From assembly GCF_008079445.1 (NCBI RefSeq), contig NZ_VRYH01000008.1, positions 1-64,000 on the forward strand: a stretch of 64,000 nucleotides of DNA, in the 5' to 3' direction. This DNA comes from Aidingimonas lacisalsi (lineage in GTDB: Bacteria > Pseudomonadota > Gammaproteobacteria > Pseudomonadales > Halomonadaceae). Shown here piece by piece: positions 20,281 through 28,478 of the stretch. Each line of letters opens with the position of its first letter. Position 1 is the stretch's first letter. A model generated the notes under the pieces. It did no database searches. It saw nothing but the letters and a program-made list of their open reading frames with translations, and was not told the DNA's origin. The position numbers were made by a program, and so were the translations under genes.

Positions 20281-21456
20281 GTGAGCGTTGTCTCTCAATC
20301 GGAACCCCTACCGGATACCATGGCCGCCATGGTGCTGACCGGACATGGCGGCATCGATAAACTTGTCTATCGCGACGATGTCCCCATCCCGTCGCCGGCT
20401 TCCAATGACGTGTTGGTCAAAGTGACCGCCACCGCCAAGAACAACACCGACCGAAAGGCACGTGAAGGACTGTATCCTACCGACGAGCAGGAGGACGTGA
20501 CCTCATTTCAGATTGGTGGGTCGCCGACACTGACCTTCCCTCGTATTCAAGGCGCCGATGTCGTCGGTCGTATCGTGGCTGTGGGTGATGACGTGGATAC
20601 GGGCCGTATCGGTGAGCGTGGATTGCTGGATTTCAATCTCTATGCCGACAAGCGGCCGGATATCAACCTGACACCGGATTATTACGGCCATGGTGCGGAT
20701 GGCGGTTTTGCCGAGTATGTCGCGGTGCCGGCGGATCAGTTTCATACGGTGGACAATCCCGGGCTGGCGGATGCAGAACTGGCGGCGATGGGCATGTGCT
20801 CTTACCAGACCGCACTGCACATGCTGAATGCAGCAGGTGTGAAGGCCGGGGAACGCGTGTTGGTTACCGGCGCCAGCGGTGGTGTGGGTACGGCTTTGAT
20901 TCAGCTATGCCGCATTCTGGGAGCGGTTCCCTATGCGGTGAGCCAGCGCGATAAGGCCGGCGTTCTACGCGAATTAGGCGCCGAGGCAGTGCTTGATCGC
21001 GGTGACATGAGCGATTTCACCGACCGGGTGCGGGCGCTCACCGATGGCCGCCCCATCGATGCCGTTATGGATCTTGCCGGTGGCGAGATGACCGACCACT
21101 TCATCGACACCATGATCTTTGACATGCAAGCCCGCGACACTTACCCGCGGCTCAGCATAGCCGGTGCCAGTGCCGGTAACGTCAGTGAGATCATGTGGAC
21201 ACGTATCTACCTGTATCAAGTGCAACTGTTCGGTGTTTCTCACGGTACCCGTCAAGAGGCCGATCAGTTGGTTGACTGGATTCGTGACGGTCGGCTCAAG
21301 CCGGTGCTTCATGCCGCCTTCAGACTCTCCGACCTGCATACCGCGGAACGCTATTTCGTCGAGCGCAACCGTAACTACCTGGGCAAGATCGTGATTGTCC
21401 CGGACTCACAGTGGCAAACACATGGCGTGCCCTATGCGCTAGAGGGGACAACATGA
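20281..21456 (+). CDS. Medium-chain dehydrogenase/reductase, quinone oxidoreductase-like
   Basis: A 391-residue MDR-superfamily protein. It has an N-terminal GroES-like domain (residues ~10-150) and a Rossmann domain with VLVTGASGGVGTALIQL (~203-219), typical of NAD(P)H-dependent members. The cysteine cluster of the structural zinc site is missing, which points to the quinone-reductase/crotonyl-reductase side. The start is a GTG at 20281 with AAGGAG seven bases upstream. Its stop overlaps the next gene's start (ATGA), so it is coupled to the proline-racemase-family gene. The substrate is unknown; the pair probably acts on one pathway. Confidence 0.85.
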   Translation: MSVVSQSEPLPDTMAAMVLTGHGGIDKLVYRDDVPIPSPASNDVLVKVTATAKNNTDRKAREGLYPTDEQEDVTSFQIGGSPTLTFPRIQGADVVGRIVAVGDDVDTGRIGERGLLDFNLYADKRPDINLTPDYYGHGADGGFAEYVAVPADQFHTVDNPGLADAELAAMGMCSYQTALHMLNAAGVKAGERVLVTGASGGVGTALIQLCRILGAVPYAVSQRDKAGVLRELGAEAVLDRGDMSDFTDRVRALTDGRPIDAVMDLAGGEMTDHFIDTMIFDMQARDTYPRLSIAGASAGNVSEIMWTRIYLYQVQLFGVSHGTRQEADQLVDWIRDGRLKPVLHAAFRLSDLHTAERYFVERNRNYLGKIVIVPDSQWQTHGVPYALEGTT

Positions 21457-22517
21457 GCAGTGAACTCACGCTTCAATTGATCGATACCCATGCCGGCGGG
21501 GATGTCAGCCGTATCGTGGTTGGCGGAATCAACGCGCTGCCGGGCGAGACCGTGCGACAGCAGATGGAATACTTGCGCGACGATGCCGACGGGTTGCGTG
21601 AATTGCTGATCAACGAACCCTTCGGCATTCCCGAGATGTCGGTGGATCTCATCGTGCCGCCCACCGATCCCCAGGCCCAGGCGGGCTACATCATCATGGA
21701 GGTGATGGGATACCCCATCTATTCTGGCTCGAACACGATCTGTACCGCCACCGCCGTTCTGGAGAGCGGGCTGGTGCCCAAGCAGGAGGGGCATCAGCGG
21801 TTCGTGCTGGAAGCGCCGGCTGGTCTGGTGCAGATCGATGCCTACGTGGAAAACGGGGTCGTGGAAGCGATCACCTGTGAGGGACTGCCCAGTTACATCG
21901 ATACCTATCGGGCGACGATTCACGTCCCCTCGATCGGCGATGTGACCTACAGTGTTGCCTACAGTGGCGGCTTTTATGCGCTGGTGGATGCCACCGAACT
22001 CGGCTTCGCGTTGACCCGCGACGAGGAGAGTCGCCTGGCGGTGTGCGCCCACGCCATCGTGGAGGCGATTCAGGCCGAACGCGGCTTTTCTCACTACACG
22101 CTCGGTGATGTCGGGCCGCTGCCGTTTCTTCATTTCATGGGGCCGGTCGAACAAGTCGCCGATGACTTCTATCGTTCGCGCTCGGCGACCTATGTACATC
22201 CTGGCGTGATCTGCCGCAGCACGACCGGCACCGGCACCTCCGCTCGGCTGGCGCTCATGCATCATGAAGGACGTATTCGGCCGGGGGATAAACTGGAGAC
22301 CGTGTCGCTACGCGAAACCGGCTTCATCGGCGAGATGACGGGGGCCCGCAAGGAGGGCAGCTATGCCGTGGTGGAAAATACCATCACCGGTAAAAGCTAC
22401 GTGTTGGCACGCTCGGATATCGTCATCAACTGTGGCGATCCGATCGTACGTTGCGACAGCCTTCATCATATCCTTAGCGACGTTCAGAACAGCGACGCTC
22501 AACTCGTCGTCGAGTGA
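21453..22517 (+). CDS. Proline racemase family protein with Ser/Thr in place of both catalytic Cys
   Basis: A 354-residue member of the proline racemase / hydroxyproline epimerase / trans-3-hydroxyproline dehydratase family. Characteristic positions are IDTHAGGD near the N-terminus and the two active-site loops. Where racemases have MCGHG the protein has YSGSN, putting Ser91 at the first catalytic Cys. Where they have DRSPCGTGT it has CRSTTGTGT, putting Thr258 at the second and Cys254 at the usual Asp. Racemization needs two cysteines, so a lyase/dehydratase-type or other reaction is more likely. GAGGGG precedes the ATG at 21453. It is coupled to the upstream oxidoreductase and abuts the convergent DUF488 gene. 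Confidence 0.88.
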   Translation: MSSELTLQLIDTHAGGDVSRIVVGGINALPGETVRQQMEYLRDDADGLRELLINEPFGIPEMSVDLIVPPTDPQAQAGYIIMEVMGYPIYSGSNTICTATAVLESGLVPKQEGHQRFVLEAPAGLVQIDAYVENGVVEAITCEGLPSYIDTYRATIHVPSIGDVTYSVAYSGGFYALVDATELGFALTRDEESRLAVCAHAIVEAIQAERGFSHYTLGDVGPLPFLHFMGPVEQVADDFYRSRSATYVHPGVICRSTTGTGTSARLALMHHEGRIRPGDKLETVSLRETGFIGEMTGARKEGSYAVVENTITGKSYVLARSDIVINCGDPIVRCDSLHHILSDVQNSDAQLVVE

Positions 22518-22952
22518 TCACGATTCTCGATCGTCGTGACTGGCATAGCAGGGCGGTGAACTCGGTTCGCCGCCCTCGGCCTGACGGTCCTCTTCCAGTA
22601 ACATGTCGAGCAAGGTATTGCGCAGGATGGGCAAATGCGACTGTTCCAGGTCGCGACTCGCGGACAGCAGCGTCAAGGTTCCCTGGCGCGCCCACTTCAT
22701 CAACGGCACGAGACAATCAGGGGCGTCGGTCATTTCCCAGCGGTAGCGGCGTTCGAACACAGCCCTTGATATCCGACCCTGGTGCCAGCTGCGGCGCAAG
22801 CCATTGGAGGGAGAGGCATCACGATACCAGTCGGTCAACGCCAGGCTGTCGCGGCGCTTGCCGCGCGGCCACAGGCGATCTACCAGCACGCGAGCGCCAT
22901 CGTCCTGCTCGGGTTCGGCATAGACACGCTTCAAGCGGATATCATGGCCCAC
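22518..22952 (-). CDS. DUF488 family protein (YeaO-like)
   Basis: A 144-residue cytoplasmic protein matching the DUF488/YeaO family. It has IRLKRVYAEPEQDDGARVLVDRLWPRG (residues ~5-31), a short W-rich helix, and TLLSASRDLEQSH (~96-108). The function of this family is not established. Its stop codon begins on the base after the stop of the convergent racemase-family gene, so no terminator separates them. It is followed upstream by a LysR gene on the same strand. Confidence 0.85.
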   Translation of the reverse strand: MGHDIRLKRVYAEPEQDDGARVLVDRLWPRGKRRDSLALTDWYRDASPSNGLRRSWHQGRISRAVFERRYRWEMTDAPDCLVPLMKWARQGTLTLLSASRDLEQSHLPILRNTLLDMLLEEDRQAEGGEPSSPPCYASHDDRES

Positions 22953-22978
22953 GGCAATGCTCCTGTGCGTTCATCGGC

Positions 22979-23881
22979 TCATTCGGTCTCGGATGATGCA
23001 ATGGTTTCGTTGAGTGTTTCAAAGCATTCGACGGATTCCGTACCGGTAACGATAGCCTCGAGTTCGTCGCAGAAAAAGTGGAAGGCTTCGCTGGAGCGGC
23101 CCGGTGAGCGGTGCATTTCGATCTCGACATGGCCGAGCTCGGGTAAGCCTTCGTCGTCACCGACGATACGACAGCCCGGGGGCACGCTACGTGGCGTTTT
23201 TACCGTCATTGCCAGGCCCGCCTGGACCGGCAGGTTGATTCCAGTGGGGGATTGGCTGGAGTAGCGTACGTCCCAGCGCCAGTCTTCTCTGCCCAATGCC
23301 GCAAAGGCATGAGCCCGAAAGATGCAGCCTTCCGGATTGAGCGCCAGGGGTAGGGTCTCCCAGTCATCGAGCGAATTGTCGTCGGCGATGACCCATACCA
23401 TGGGTTCGCGGCCCAGCAACTGGCCGGATTGGGTCGGCATGTGACGGATGACCAGGGCAGCATCGAGTAACCCTTCCTGAAAATCGTGAATCAGGCGAGC
23501 ACTGATATCGCAGATGACTTCGAGCCGGACGCCAGGGAACTGTCTGGCGAAGCGGGGCAATAGTTCGGGGAGATAGGTGCTGGCCTGCTCTTCGGAAGTG
23601 CCCAGACGAATCATCTCGCCCTGGCGTTCCGCGCCCATGACACGCTTGGCTTCATCCTGCAGCTTGAGGATATGTCGGGCATACGGCAACAGCCGGCCAC
23701 CAGGGGGCGTCAACACGACACTTCGGCTGGTGCGTTCGAACAACGCTTCACCCATCTGGTCTTCAAGGCGCTTGATTTGCAGGCTGACAGCCGATTGCGT
23801 GCGATGTAGAACCTTGCCGGCGGCACTGAATCCCTCGCATTCTGCAACGGTCACGAAGGCGCGCAGCAGGTCGGTATCCAT
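22979..23881 (-). CDS. LysR family transcriptional regulator
   Basis: A 300-residue LysR-type regulator. The N-terminal winged helix (residues ~1-60) reads LLRAFVTVAECEGFSAAGKVLHRTQSAVSLQIKRLE, followed by FERTSRSVVLTPPGG. A substrate-binding effector domain fills the rest. The ATG at 23881 is taken as start; a TTG two codons earlier is possible. It diverges from a small gene fragment (23983-24093), the presumed first codons of a former target gene. The present regulon is therefore unclear. Confidence 0.9.
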   Translation of the reverse strand: MDTDLLRAFVTVAECEGFSAAGKVLHRTQSAVSLQIKRLEDQMGEALFERTSRSVVLTPPGGRLLPYARHILKLQDEAKRVMGAERQGEMIRLGTSEEQASTYLPELLPRFARQFPGVRLEVICDISARLIHDFQEGLLDAALVIRHMPTQSGQLLGREPMVWVIADDNSLDDWETLPLALNPEGCIFRAHAFAALGREDWRWDVRYSSQSPTGINLPVQAGLAMTVKTPRSVPPGCRIVGDDEGLPELGHVEIEMHRSPGRSSEAFHFFCDELEAIVTGTESVECFETLNETIASSETE

Positions 23882-23982
23882 AATCAATGAGCCCTTGCAA
23901 TGAATTTTATCTTAACCATTCATTTCTATTATTGAACTTGGCTGGCTACCCTGTCCATACGTTATCCACGATGGCAGGAACA

Positions 23983-24093
23983 ATGACGATGCACGCCACA
24001 GCACAACAGGAAGACGATACGTCACTTCATGGGCTGATTGATCTCGAGCATTATCCGATCAACCAACTCGATGGTCAGGCGGCAAGCGTTTGA
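23983..24093 (+). pseudogene. 5' fragment of a gene truncated after ~36 codons
   Basis: An ATG at 23983 with AGGAA upstream opens a 36-codon frame that stops at 24091. The residues SLHGLIDLEHYPINQLD look like the N-terminus of a larger enzyme, possibly a 2-oxoglutarate/Fe(II)-type oxygenase; that identity is a weak recollection of similar N-termini. Homology breaks at the stop, and 10 bases later a fragment of an unrelated dehydrogenase begins. It is divergent from a LysR gene, as an intact regulated gene would be. Confidence 0.5.
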
Positions 24094-24102
24094 GGTCGAT
24101 AA

Positions 24103-24330
24103 GCTGGCCGCCGCTTTGCCGACAGCATCGAGGTAGGCATGGTGGGGATCAATGTGCCGCTGCCGGTCGCATTCCACAGTTTCGGTGGTTGGAAGGAATC
24201 GCTCTTCGGTGACCTTCACGCCTACGGCCCCGACGCGGTTCGGTTTTATGCGCGCCGCAAGGCCGTTTCCCAGCGCTGGCCGCGAACTCGGCAGCGGGAA
24301 TCCGCCCAGTTCAACTTTCCCTCGCACTGA
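24103..24330 (+). pseudogene. mmsA: C-terminal remnant of methylmalonate-semialdehyde dehydrogenase
   Basis: The frame from 24103 encodes about 75 residues, with [42 protein letters not shown] and a trailing SQRW. These correspond to the last ~75 residues of MmsA-type CoA-acylating aldehyde dehydrogenases (~500 aa). The catalytic Cys and nearly all of the protein are missing, and a stop codon (TAA at 24100) closes the frame upstream. A terminator hairpin still follows it. It is the 3' scar of a valine/propanoate catabolic gene. Confidence 0.8.
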
Positions 24331-24350
24331 GTCGCCCCGCGCATGCCTCC

Positions 24351-24384
24351 AAACGTCCGTCTGGTGAGTCCAGGCGGGCGTTTT
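24351..24384 (+). terminator. Rho-independent terminator after the mmsA remnant
   Basis: AAACGTCCGTCTGG (24351-24364) pairs, with two G-T pairs, with CCAGGCGGGCGTTT ending at 24383, and TTTT closes it. It lies 20 nt after the remnant's stop and is probably the old gene's own terminator. Confidence 0.75.
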
Positions 24385-24440
24385 CGTGTTGCAGCGGCTA
24401 TGATTCGGATACTGCCAATGCCTATGTGGATGGAGGCACA

Positions 24441-24941
24441 ATGCTGAGTCATTTTCACTATATGGCGCGCTACAACCGCTGGATGAATCAGCGGATTCAT
24501 GAATGTTGCGCATCGCTATCCGATGAAGAGCGTAAGCGGGATATGGGCGCGTTCTTCAGGTCGATCCACGGGACGCTCAACCACCTGTTGTTGGCCGATC
24601 GTGTATGGATGGGACGATTTACGCAACGGCCCTTCGAGATCGAATCGCTCGATCAGGAGCTCTATGCCGATTTCTCCATTCTGTGGACGGAACGCAAGGA
24701 GGAGGACGCAAGGATTCTCGAATGGGTGAATTCGCTGTCGTCGGAAACACTGGCAAGAGAACTTGTCTACACCAGTATCGTGGGATCGCAGACGCGCCGG
24801 TATCCGTTCTGGTTCGCCCTTGCGCATTTTTTCAATCATCAAACGCATCACCGTGGCCAGGTCACCACACTGCTCAGTCAGCAGGGTATCGATCCAGGCG
24901 TGACCGATCTCATCGGGCTTCCGGAGCTCATGGAGCGATGA
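24441..24941 (+). CDS. DinB family protein
   Basis: A 166-residue four-helix DinB/YfiT-like protein. The metal-binding histidines expected for the family are visible in HGTLNHLLLADRVWMG (residues ~42-57) and in HFFNHQTHHRGQVTTLL (~132-148). These proteins are metal-dependent thiol transferases or of unknown function; no substrate can be deduced. GGAGG lies five bases before the ATG at 24441. It is a stand-alone gene, convergent with the secreted protein that follows. Confidence 0.88.
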   Translation: MLSHFHYMARYNRWMNQRIHECCASLSDEERKRDMGAFFRSIHGTLNHLLLADRVWMGRFTQRPFEIESLDQELYADFSILWTERKEEDARILEWVNSLSSETLARELVYTSIVGSQTRRYPFWFALAHFFNHQTHHRGQVTTLLSQQGIDPGVTDLIGLPELMER

Positions 24942-25053
24942 ACGTTGCGGCACGATATTCCCCGAGGGCCGCCGTCAGCAGGTCGGTGATCAGGTGCAGC
25001 CCCGTGAACAAGGGTAGTGTCTGCTGGCGTCATATGGCCTCTCTTCGTCCGGG

Positions 25054-25596
25054 TCAGCCGGGATCGACATGACGACTCAGGGCGAGCGTGGTCGTACGGC
25101 CGGCGTCGAGCCGGACCCGTTGAACGAGTGCCTGCCTGCGGTGATTGGCGCCTGGCAGGCTGACGCTGCCGGCCACGAAGTAGTCACCGGGGGGCAGATC
25201 GCGGGCCGTGAAGTAGCCCGCGTCGTCGGTTTCGGCGTAATGGGTATGGCGACGAGCACGGGGATCGGCCGGCTCGATCGTCAGGCCGGCATCGATGGCC
25301 CGGGCTTCCTCTTCGGCGTAGCGCGTCGCCGGGGCGATGGCCACCGTCTCGCCGGCGCTGGGCACGCACTTGCCGCAAGGGTGATGCAGGAATAGGCGGC
25401 CGCGAAGGACAGCGTCTCCCCGGATGGCCAGGTTGGCATATTCCTCGGCGGGGAAGGCCTCCTTGCGGCGCAGCGTCTGCGTCTCACCCTCCAGTGCGGT
25501 GTCCACGCGCGACTCATCGGGGTCGCTCTCGGCGCGTGGGGGCTGATAGTTCGATAATATCAAGCCCAGCGTGACTGCCATCAACCATCTCAACAT
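25054..25596 (-). CDS. Secreted hypothetical protein with carboxypeptidase-regulatory-like domain
   Basis: A 180-residue exported protein. The ATG at 25596 with GGGAG upstream gives a signal peptide (MLRWLMAVTLGLILSNYQPPRA). The mature part has a beta-sandwich pattern like carboxypeptidase regulatory or transthyretin-like domains: LRGRLFLHHPCGKCVPSAGETV, then YAETDDAGYFTARDLPPGDYFVAGSV (residues ~117-142). The HPCGKC motif holds two cysteines that could form a disulfide or bind metal. Such domains usually sit on the cell surface or in the periplasm. Function is unknown. Confidence 0.72.
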   Translation of the reverse strand: MLRWLMAVTLGLILSNYQPPRAESDPDESRVDTALEGETQTLRRKEAFPAEEYANLAIRGDAVLRGRLFLHHPCGKCVPSAGETVAIAPATRYAEEEARAIDAGLTIEPADPRARRHTHYAETDDAGYFTARDLPPGDYFVAGSVSLPGANHRRQALVQRVRLDAGRTTTLALSRHVDPG

Positions 25597-25755
25597 CGTC
25601 GTCTCCCTGACCGTCGATCTACGAGAAGCGACTCGCGTCGATTGCATGAGTCGCTCCGGCATGAACCCTTAGAGAGAGATCGGGCATCAAGGTTCGACGA
25701 GACGTGGACCGGGCTTGGTGGTCTAAGTCGCTCCCCCGGGACTCTGGGGCATGGA

Positions 25756-26658
25756 TTATCTGCGAGGCAGACATTCCGGCAGGCTTTCACGCAAGGTGCG
25801 TGGGTCGATGCCGAGTTCCGAGAAGGTGCCGACGTGTTCGCCGACCACGTTGTCGTGTTGCATGAGAATGATCTGGTCGTGTGTCAGTGGTGCGTTGGGT
25901 AGCCGCGCTGTCACTGTGGCGAGGCCGCGCCAGATTGGGAAGGGGACGGGCATCAATCGGCACGGGCGGTGAAGGTGGGCGAGTACCTGCTCGAGGAGGT
26001 TGCGATAGTCTTCGATTTCGCCCCCGCCCAGTTCGTAAAGCCGCCATGCCGGAGGGTGGCCACCCAGAAGCCGGGTAACGGCACGCGCGACGTCGATGAC
26101 GTGAACGGGTTGCAAGCGGGTCCGGCCGCGGCCAAAGAGAGGAATGACGGGGAGCCGGCTCAGTGAAGCGAGGCTTGTGAGAAACGCGTCATTGGGGCCG
26201 AACAGTACGCTGGGGCGAAGTAACACGGCCTTGGGGAATGCCGTGATCACTTGAGATTCGCCACGCGCTCGGGCTCGGATGTAGGCCGAGGGCGACTCAC
26301 TATCGACGCCGATACCGGAGATATGTATCAGGTTGTCGATATTTGCTTGTCGAGCCAGGCGAGCCAGACGTGCAGCAGCCTGCACATGAATGGTGTCGAA
26401 GTCGAGCCTGCCGCGTTCGACATAGAGACTGACGGCATTGACGACGGCGCTCGCCCCCGCCAGTGCAGCGATGATGCTCGCCTCATCACGGACATCGGCG
26501 GTGGCGAGCTCCAGGCGATCATCCTCGCTGGCCCAGTCCGGGAGCACGGGGTGACGCGCCGCGATCCGCACTCGACGACCGGCCTCCGCCAGTTCGCGTA
26601 TGATGGCACGACCGAGAAATCCGGTGCCTCCGAATACGACGATCAAACCATCACTCAT
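25756..26658 (-). CDS. NAD(P)-binding epimerase-like protein (complex I NDUFA9 subunit family)
   Basis: A 300-residue atypical short-chain dehydrogenase. The N-terminal dinucleotide motif VFGGTGFLGRAIIREL (residues ~7-22) is clear, followed by RVRIAARHP and later VLLRPSVLFGPNDAFLTSLA. The strict YxxxK catalytic pair is not obvious, as is usual for the NDUFA9/YbjT-like atypical group. These proteins bind NAD(P) and may have structural or reductase roles. The start at 26658 has GGGGGA upstream. It lies 43 nt after the yjbQ-like gene on the same strand. Confidence 0.8.
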   Translation of the reverse strand: MSDGLIVVFGGTGFLGRAIIRELAEAGRRVRIAARHPVLPDWASEDDRLELATADVRDEASIIAALAGASAVVNAVSLYVERGRLDFDTIHVQAAARLARLARQANIDNLIHISGIGVDSESPSAYIRARARGESQVITAFPKAVLLRPSVLFGPNDAFLTSLASLSRLPVIPLFGRGRTRLQPVHVIDVARAVTRLLGGHPPAWRLYELGGGEIEDYRNLLEQVLAHLHRPCRLMPVPFPIWRGLATVTARLPNAPLTHDQIILMQHDNVVGEHVGTFSELGIDPRTLRESLPECLPRR

Positions 26659-26701
26659 GGAATGTCCCCCGAGATTCCGCGCCTGCATCCAGCCGCTTGC
26701 G

Positions 26702-27121
26702 TCATTCACCGTTCAAGGTGGCGATGATGCGTCGTGGTCCGCCATGGTCACGATGTTCTCCCAACCAGATACCCTGCCAGGTGCCCATCGCCAGTCGCCC
26801 ATGACGCACCGCCAGCGTTAGCTGCGTGCCGAGCAGGCTGGCGTGAACATGGGCCGGCATATCGTCGAGACCTTCCAGGGTGTGGCGGAAGTACGGCAGA
26901 TCGCCGGGCACCAACCGGCGCAGAAACGCATCCATGTCATGACGCACGTCGGGATCGGCATTTTCGTTGAGGGTCAGCGACGCCGATGTATGCTGCAATT
27001 GCAGATGAAGCAGCCCGGTCGTGACCTCGCCGAGACGCGGCAGCGCAGCGACGATGTCAGCGGTGATCAAGTGGAAGCCTCGCTCTCGAGGGGTTAGGCG
27101 TATGTCGTGCTGGTCCCACAT
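26702..27121 (-). CDS. YjbQ/UPF0047 family protein (secondary thiamine-phosphate synthase)
   Basis: A 139-residue protein matching the YjbQ family. [28 protein letters not shown] (residues ~37-64) contains the conserved HTSA and NENADP motifs, and the C-terminal [20 protein letters not shown] is typical. Some members have weak thiamine-phosphate synthase activity; the biological role is unsettled. AGGAGAG lies eight bases before the ATG at 27121. It heads a likely two-gene unit with the epimerase-like gene and diverges from the TetR-like regulator. Confidence 0.9.
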   Translation of the reverse strand: MWDQHDIRLTPRERGFHLITADIVAALPRLGEVTTGLLHLQLQHTSASLTLNENADPDVRHDMDAFLRRLVPGDLPYFRHTLEGLDDMPAHVHASLLGTQLTLAVRHGRLAMGTWQGIWLGEHRDHGGPRRIIATLNGE

Positions 27122-27258
27122 GTTTGGCTCTCCTGTGACTGCCACCAGGGGCTACGCGATGACTGACGGCGGTTGGAACCCTACGTCATCAATGCGTTCT
27201 ATGCTAATAGCAACCCGTATCGTGCGACGACCCTGTCAGGACGACGCAAGGAGAACGC

Positions 27259-27912
27259 ATGACCATGATACCAGTACATCATGATGTGGAGACGGAATCA
27301 GCGTCGCTGGCGTCGCGGATTCTCGACATGGCGCTACTCATGGCGGAAGAGCGTGGCTGGAAGGCCGTCACGCTGTCGGGTGTTGCCAGGCGACTGAATG
27401 TTCCGCCGCGTGCCGTGCTTGATGCTTATCGTGACCTTGATGCCGTGGCCAATGCCTGGTTTCTGCATGGCTGGCACGCCATGCTGGCTGACAAACCTGA
27501 TGGCTTCGACGATTGGTCGGCCAAGGATCGTATCCGGCATTGCCTGCTGGCCTGGTTCGATGCCATGGCCGTTCATCGTCGGGTCACGGTGCAGATGTTG
27601 TGCACCAAGATGCATCCGCCGCATGTGCATACCTGGGTACCGATGATGTTCGATCTGTCGCGGACCATTCAATGGCTACGGGAAACCGCGAGGCTCGAAG
27701 CCCCCTATGGTAGCCGCCAGGCGCAAGGGGAAGAAATCGCGCTGACGGCACTGTTTCTTGATACGCTGCGATACTGGGCGCGCGATGAATCGTCTGATCA
27801 GGCGGAGACCCGCCGTTTTCTGAACCGGCGCCTGGCGTATGGCGATCGTCTGATGCGTTGCCTGCGGTGCGATGGGAACAAGCGGCAACGCGAATCGTCG
27901 GCGGTTTGGTGA
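27259..27912 (+). CDS. TetR-like transcriptional regulator
   Basis: A 217-residue protein. Residues ~15-65 form a TetR-like helix-turn-helix (ILDMALLMAEERGWKAVTLSGVARRLNVPPRAVLDAYRDLDAVANAW in order), with an alpha-helical ligand domain behind it. AAGGAG lies six bases before the ATG. No target is indicated: the PEBP gene follows 84 nt downstream on the same strand, and yjbQ is divergent. Confidence 0.75.
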   Translation: MTMIPVHHDVETESASLASRILDMALLMAEERGWKAVTLSGVARRLNVPPRAVLDAYRDLDAVANAWFLHGWHAMLADKPDGFDDWSAKDRIRHCLLAWFDAMAVHRRVTVQMLCTKMHPPHVHTWVPMMFDLSRTIQWLRETARLEAPYGSRQAQGEEIALTALFLDTLRYWARDESSDQAETRRFLNRRLAYGDRLMRCLRCDGNKRQRESSAVW

Positions 27913-27995
27913 AGCGTTGACAGTTACCCCGGGTCTCTCCGACGCTAGAGACCTCTCAGGCGTTGTCCCGTTATCAATGGAAGGAGGAGTACACG

Positions 27996-28472
27996 ATGGG
28001 TTTTGCATTGTCGAACATGCAGGTAGGCAGCGTGTCGTTCGAAAACCTCGGTGAGATACCGACCAAACACTCTGGTGAGGGGGACGATATCTCGCCAGTA
28101 CTGACCTGGAGCGGGGCACCGAATGGCACTCAGGGGTATGCGGTGATCTGTCATGATCCGGATGCGCCGTTGCTCAAGCCGGGCAGCTACGGGTTCGTTC
28201 ATTGGGTGCTATACAACCTGCCGGCCTCCATCACCCATTTGGCCGAGGGCAGCACCGAAGGCACCACCGGTGGCAACGATTTCGGCAGTACCGGCTATGG
28301 TGGTCCGATGCCACCGGAAGGGCATGGCAAGCATCATTACTATTTCTGGGTACTGGCGCTGGATCAGAACCTGAATTTGCCGGCAGGGCTCAGCCTGGAA
28401 GCGTTCCTGGCCGAGGTCGAGCCCCACGTATTGGGGATGAATCGCCTGATCGGCACTTACGAGCGTAACTGA
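27996..28472 (+). CDS. YbhB/YbcL family phosphatidylethanolamine-binding (Raf-kinase-inhibitor-like) protein
   Basis: A 158-residue PEBP-fold protein. Diagnostic motifs are SGEGDDISPVLTWSGAP (residues ~25-41), VICHDPDAPL, GFVHWVLYNLP and GYGGPMPPEGHGKHHYYF with the ligand-pocket HWV and PPxGHGxHxY elements. The bacterial role is unknown. It has no signal peptide, so it is cytoplasmic. GGAGGAG precedes the ATG at 27996 by 8 nt; a longer frame from 27963 lacks a comparable site. Confidence 0.92.
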   Translation: MGFALSNMQVGSVSFENLGEIPTKHSGEGDDISPVLTWSGAPNGTQGYAVICHDPDAPLLKPGSYGFVHWVLYNLPASITHLAEGSTEGTTGGNDFGSTGYGGPMPPEGHGKHHYYFWVLALDQNLNLPAGLSLEAFLAEVEPHVLGMNRLIGTYERN

Positions 28473-28478
28473 TCGCAC

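Noticed and set aside
24942-25053. Possible short minus-strand coding remnant (ends LGEYRAATFIAP)
   Set aside because: A short helical-looking frame without start site or recognisable homology; too little to call.
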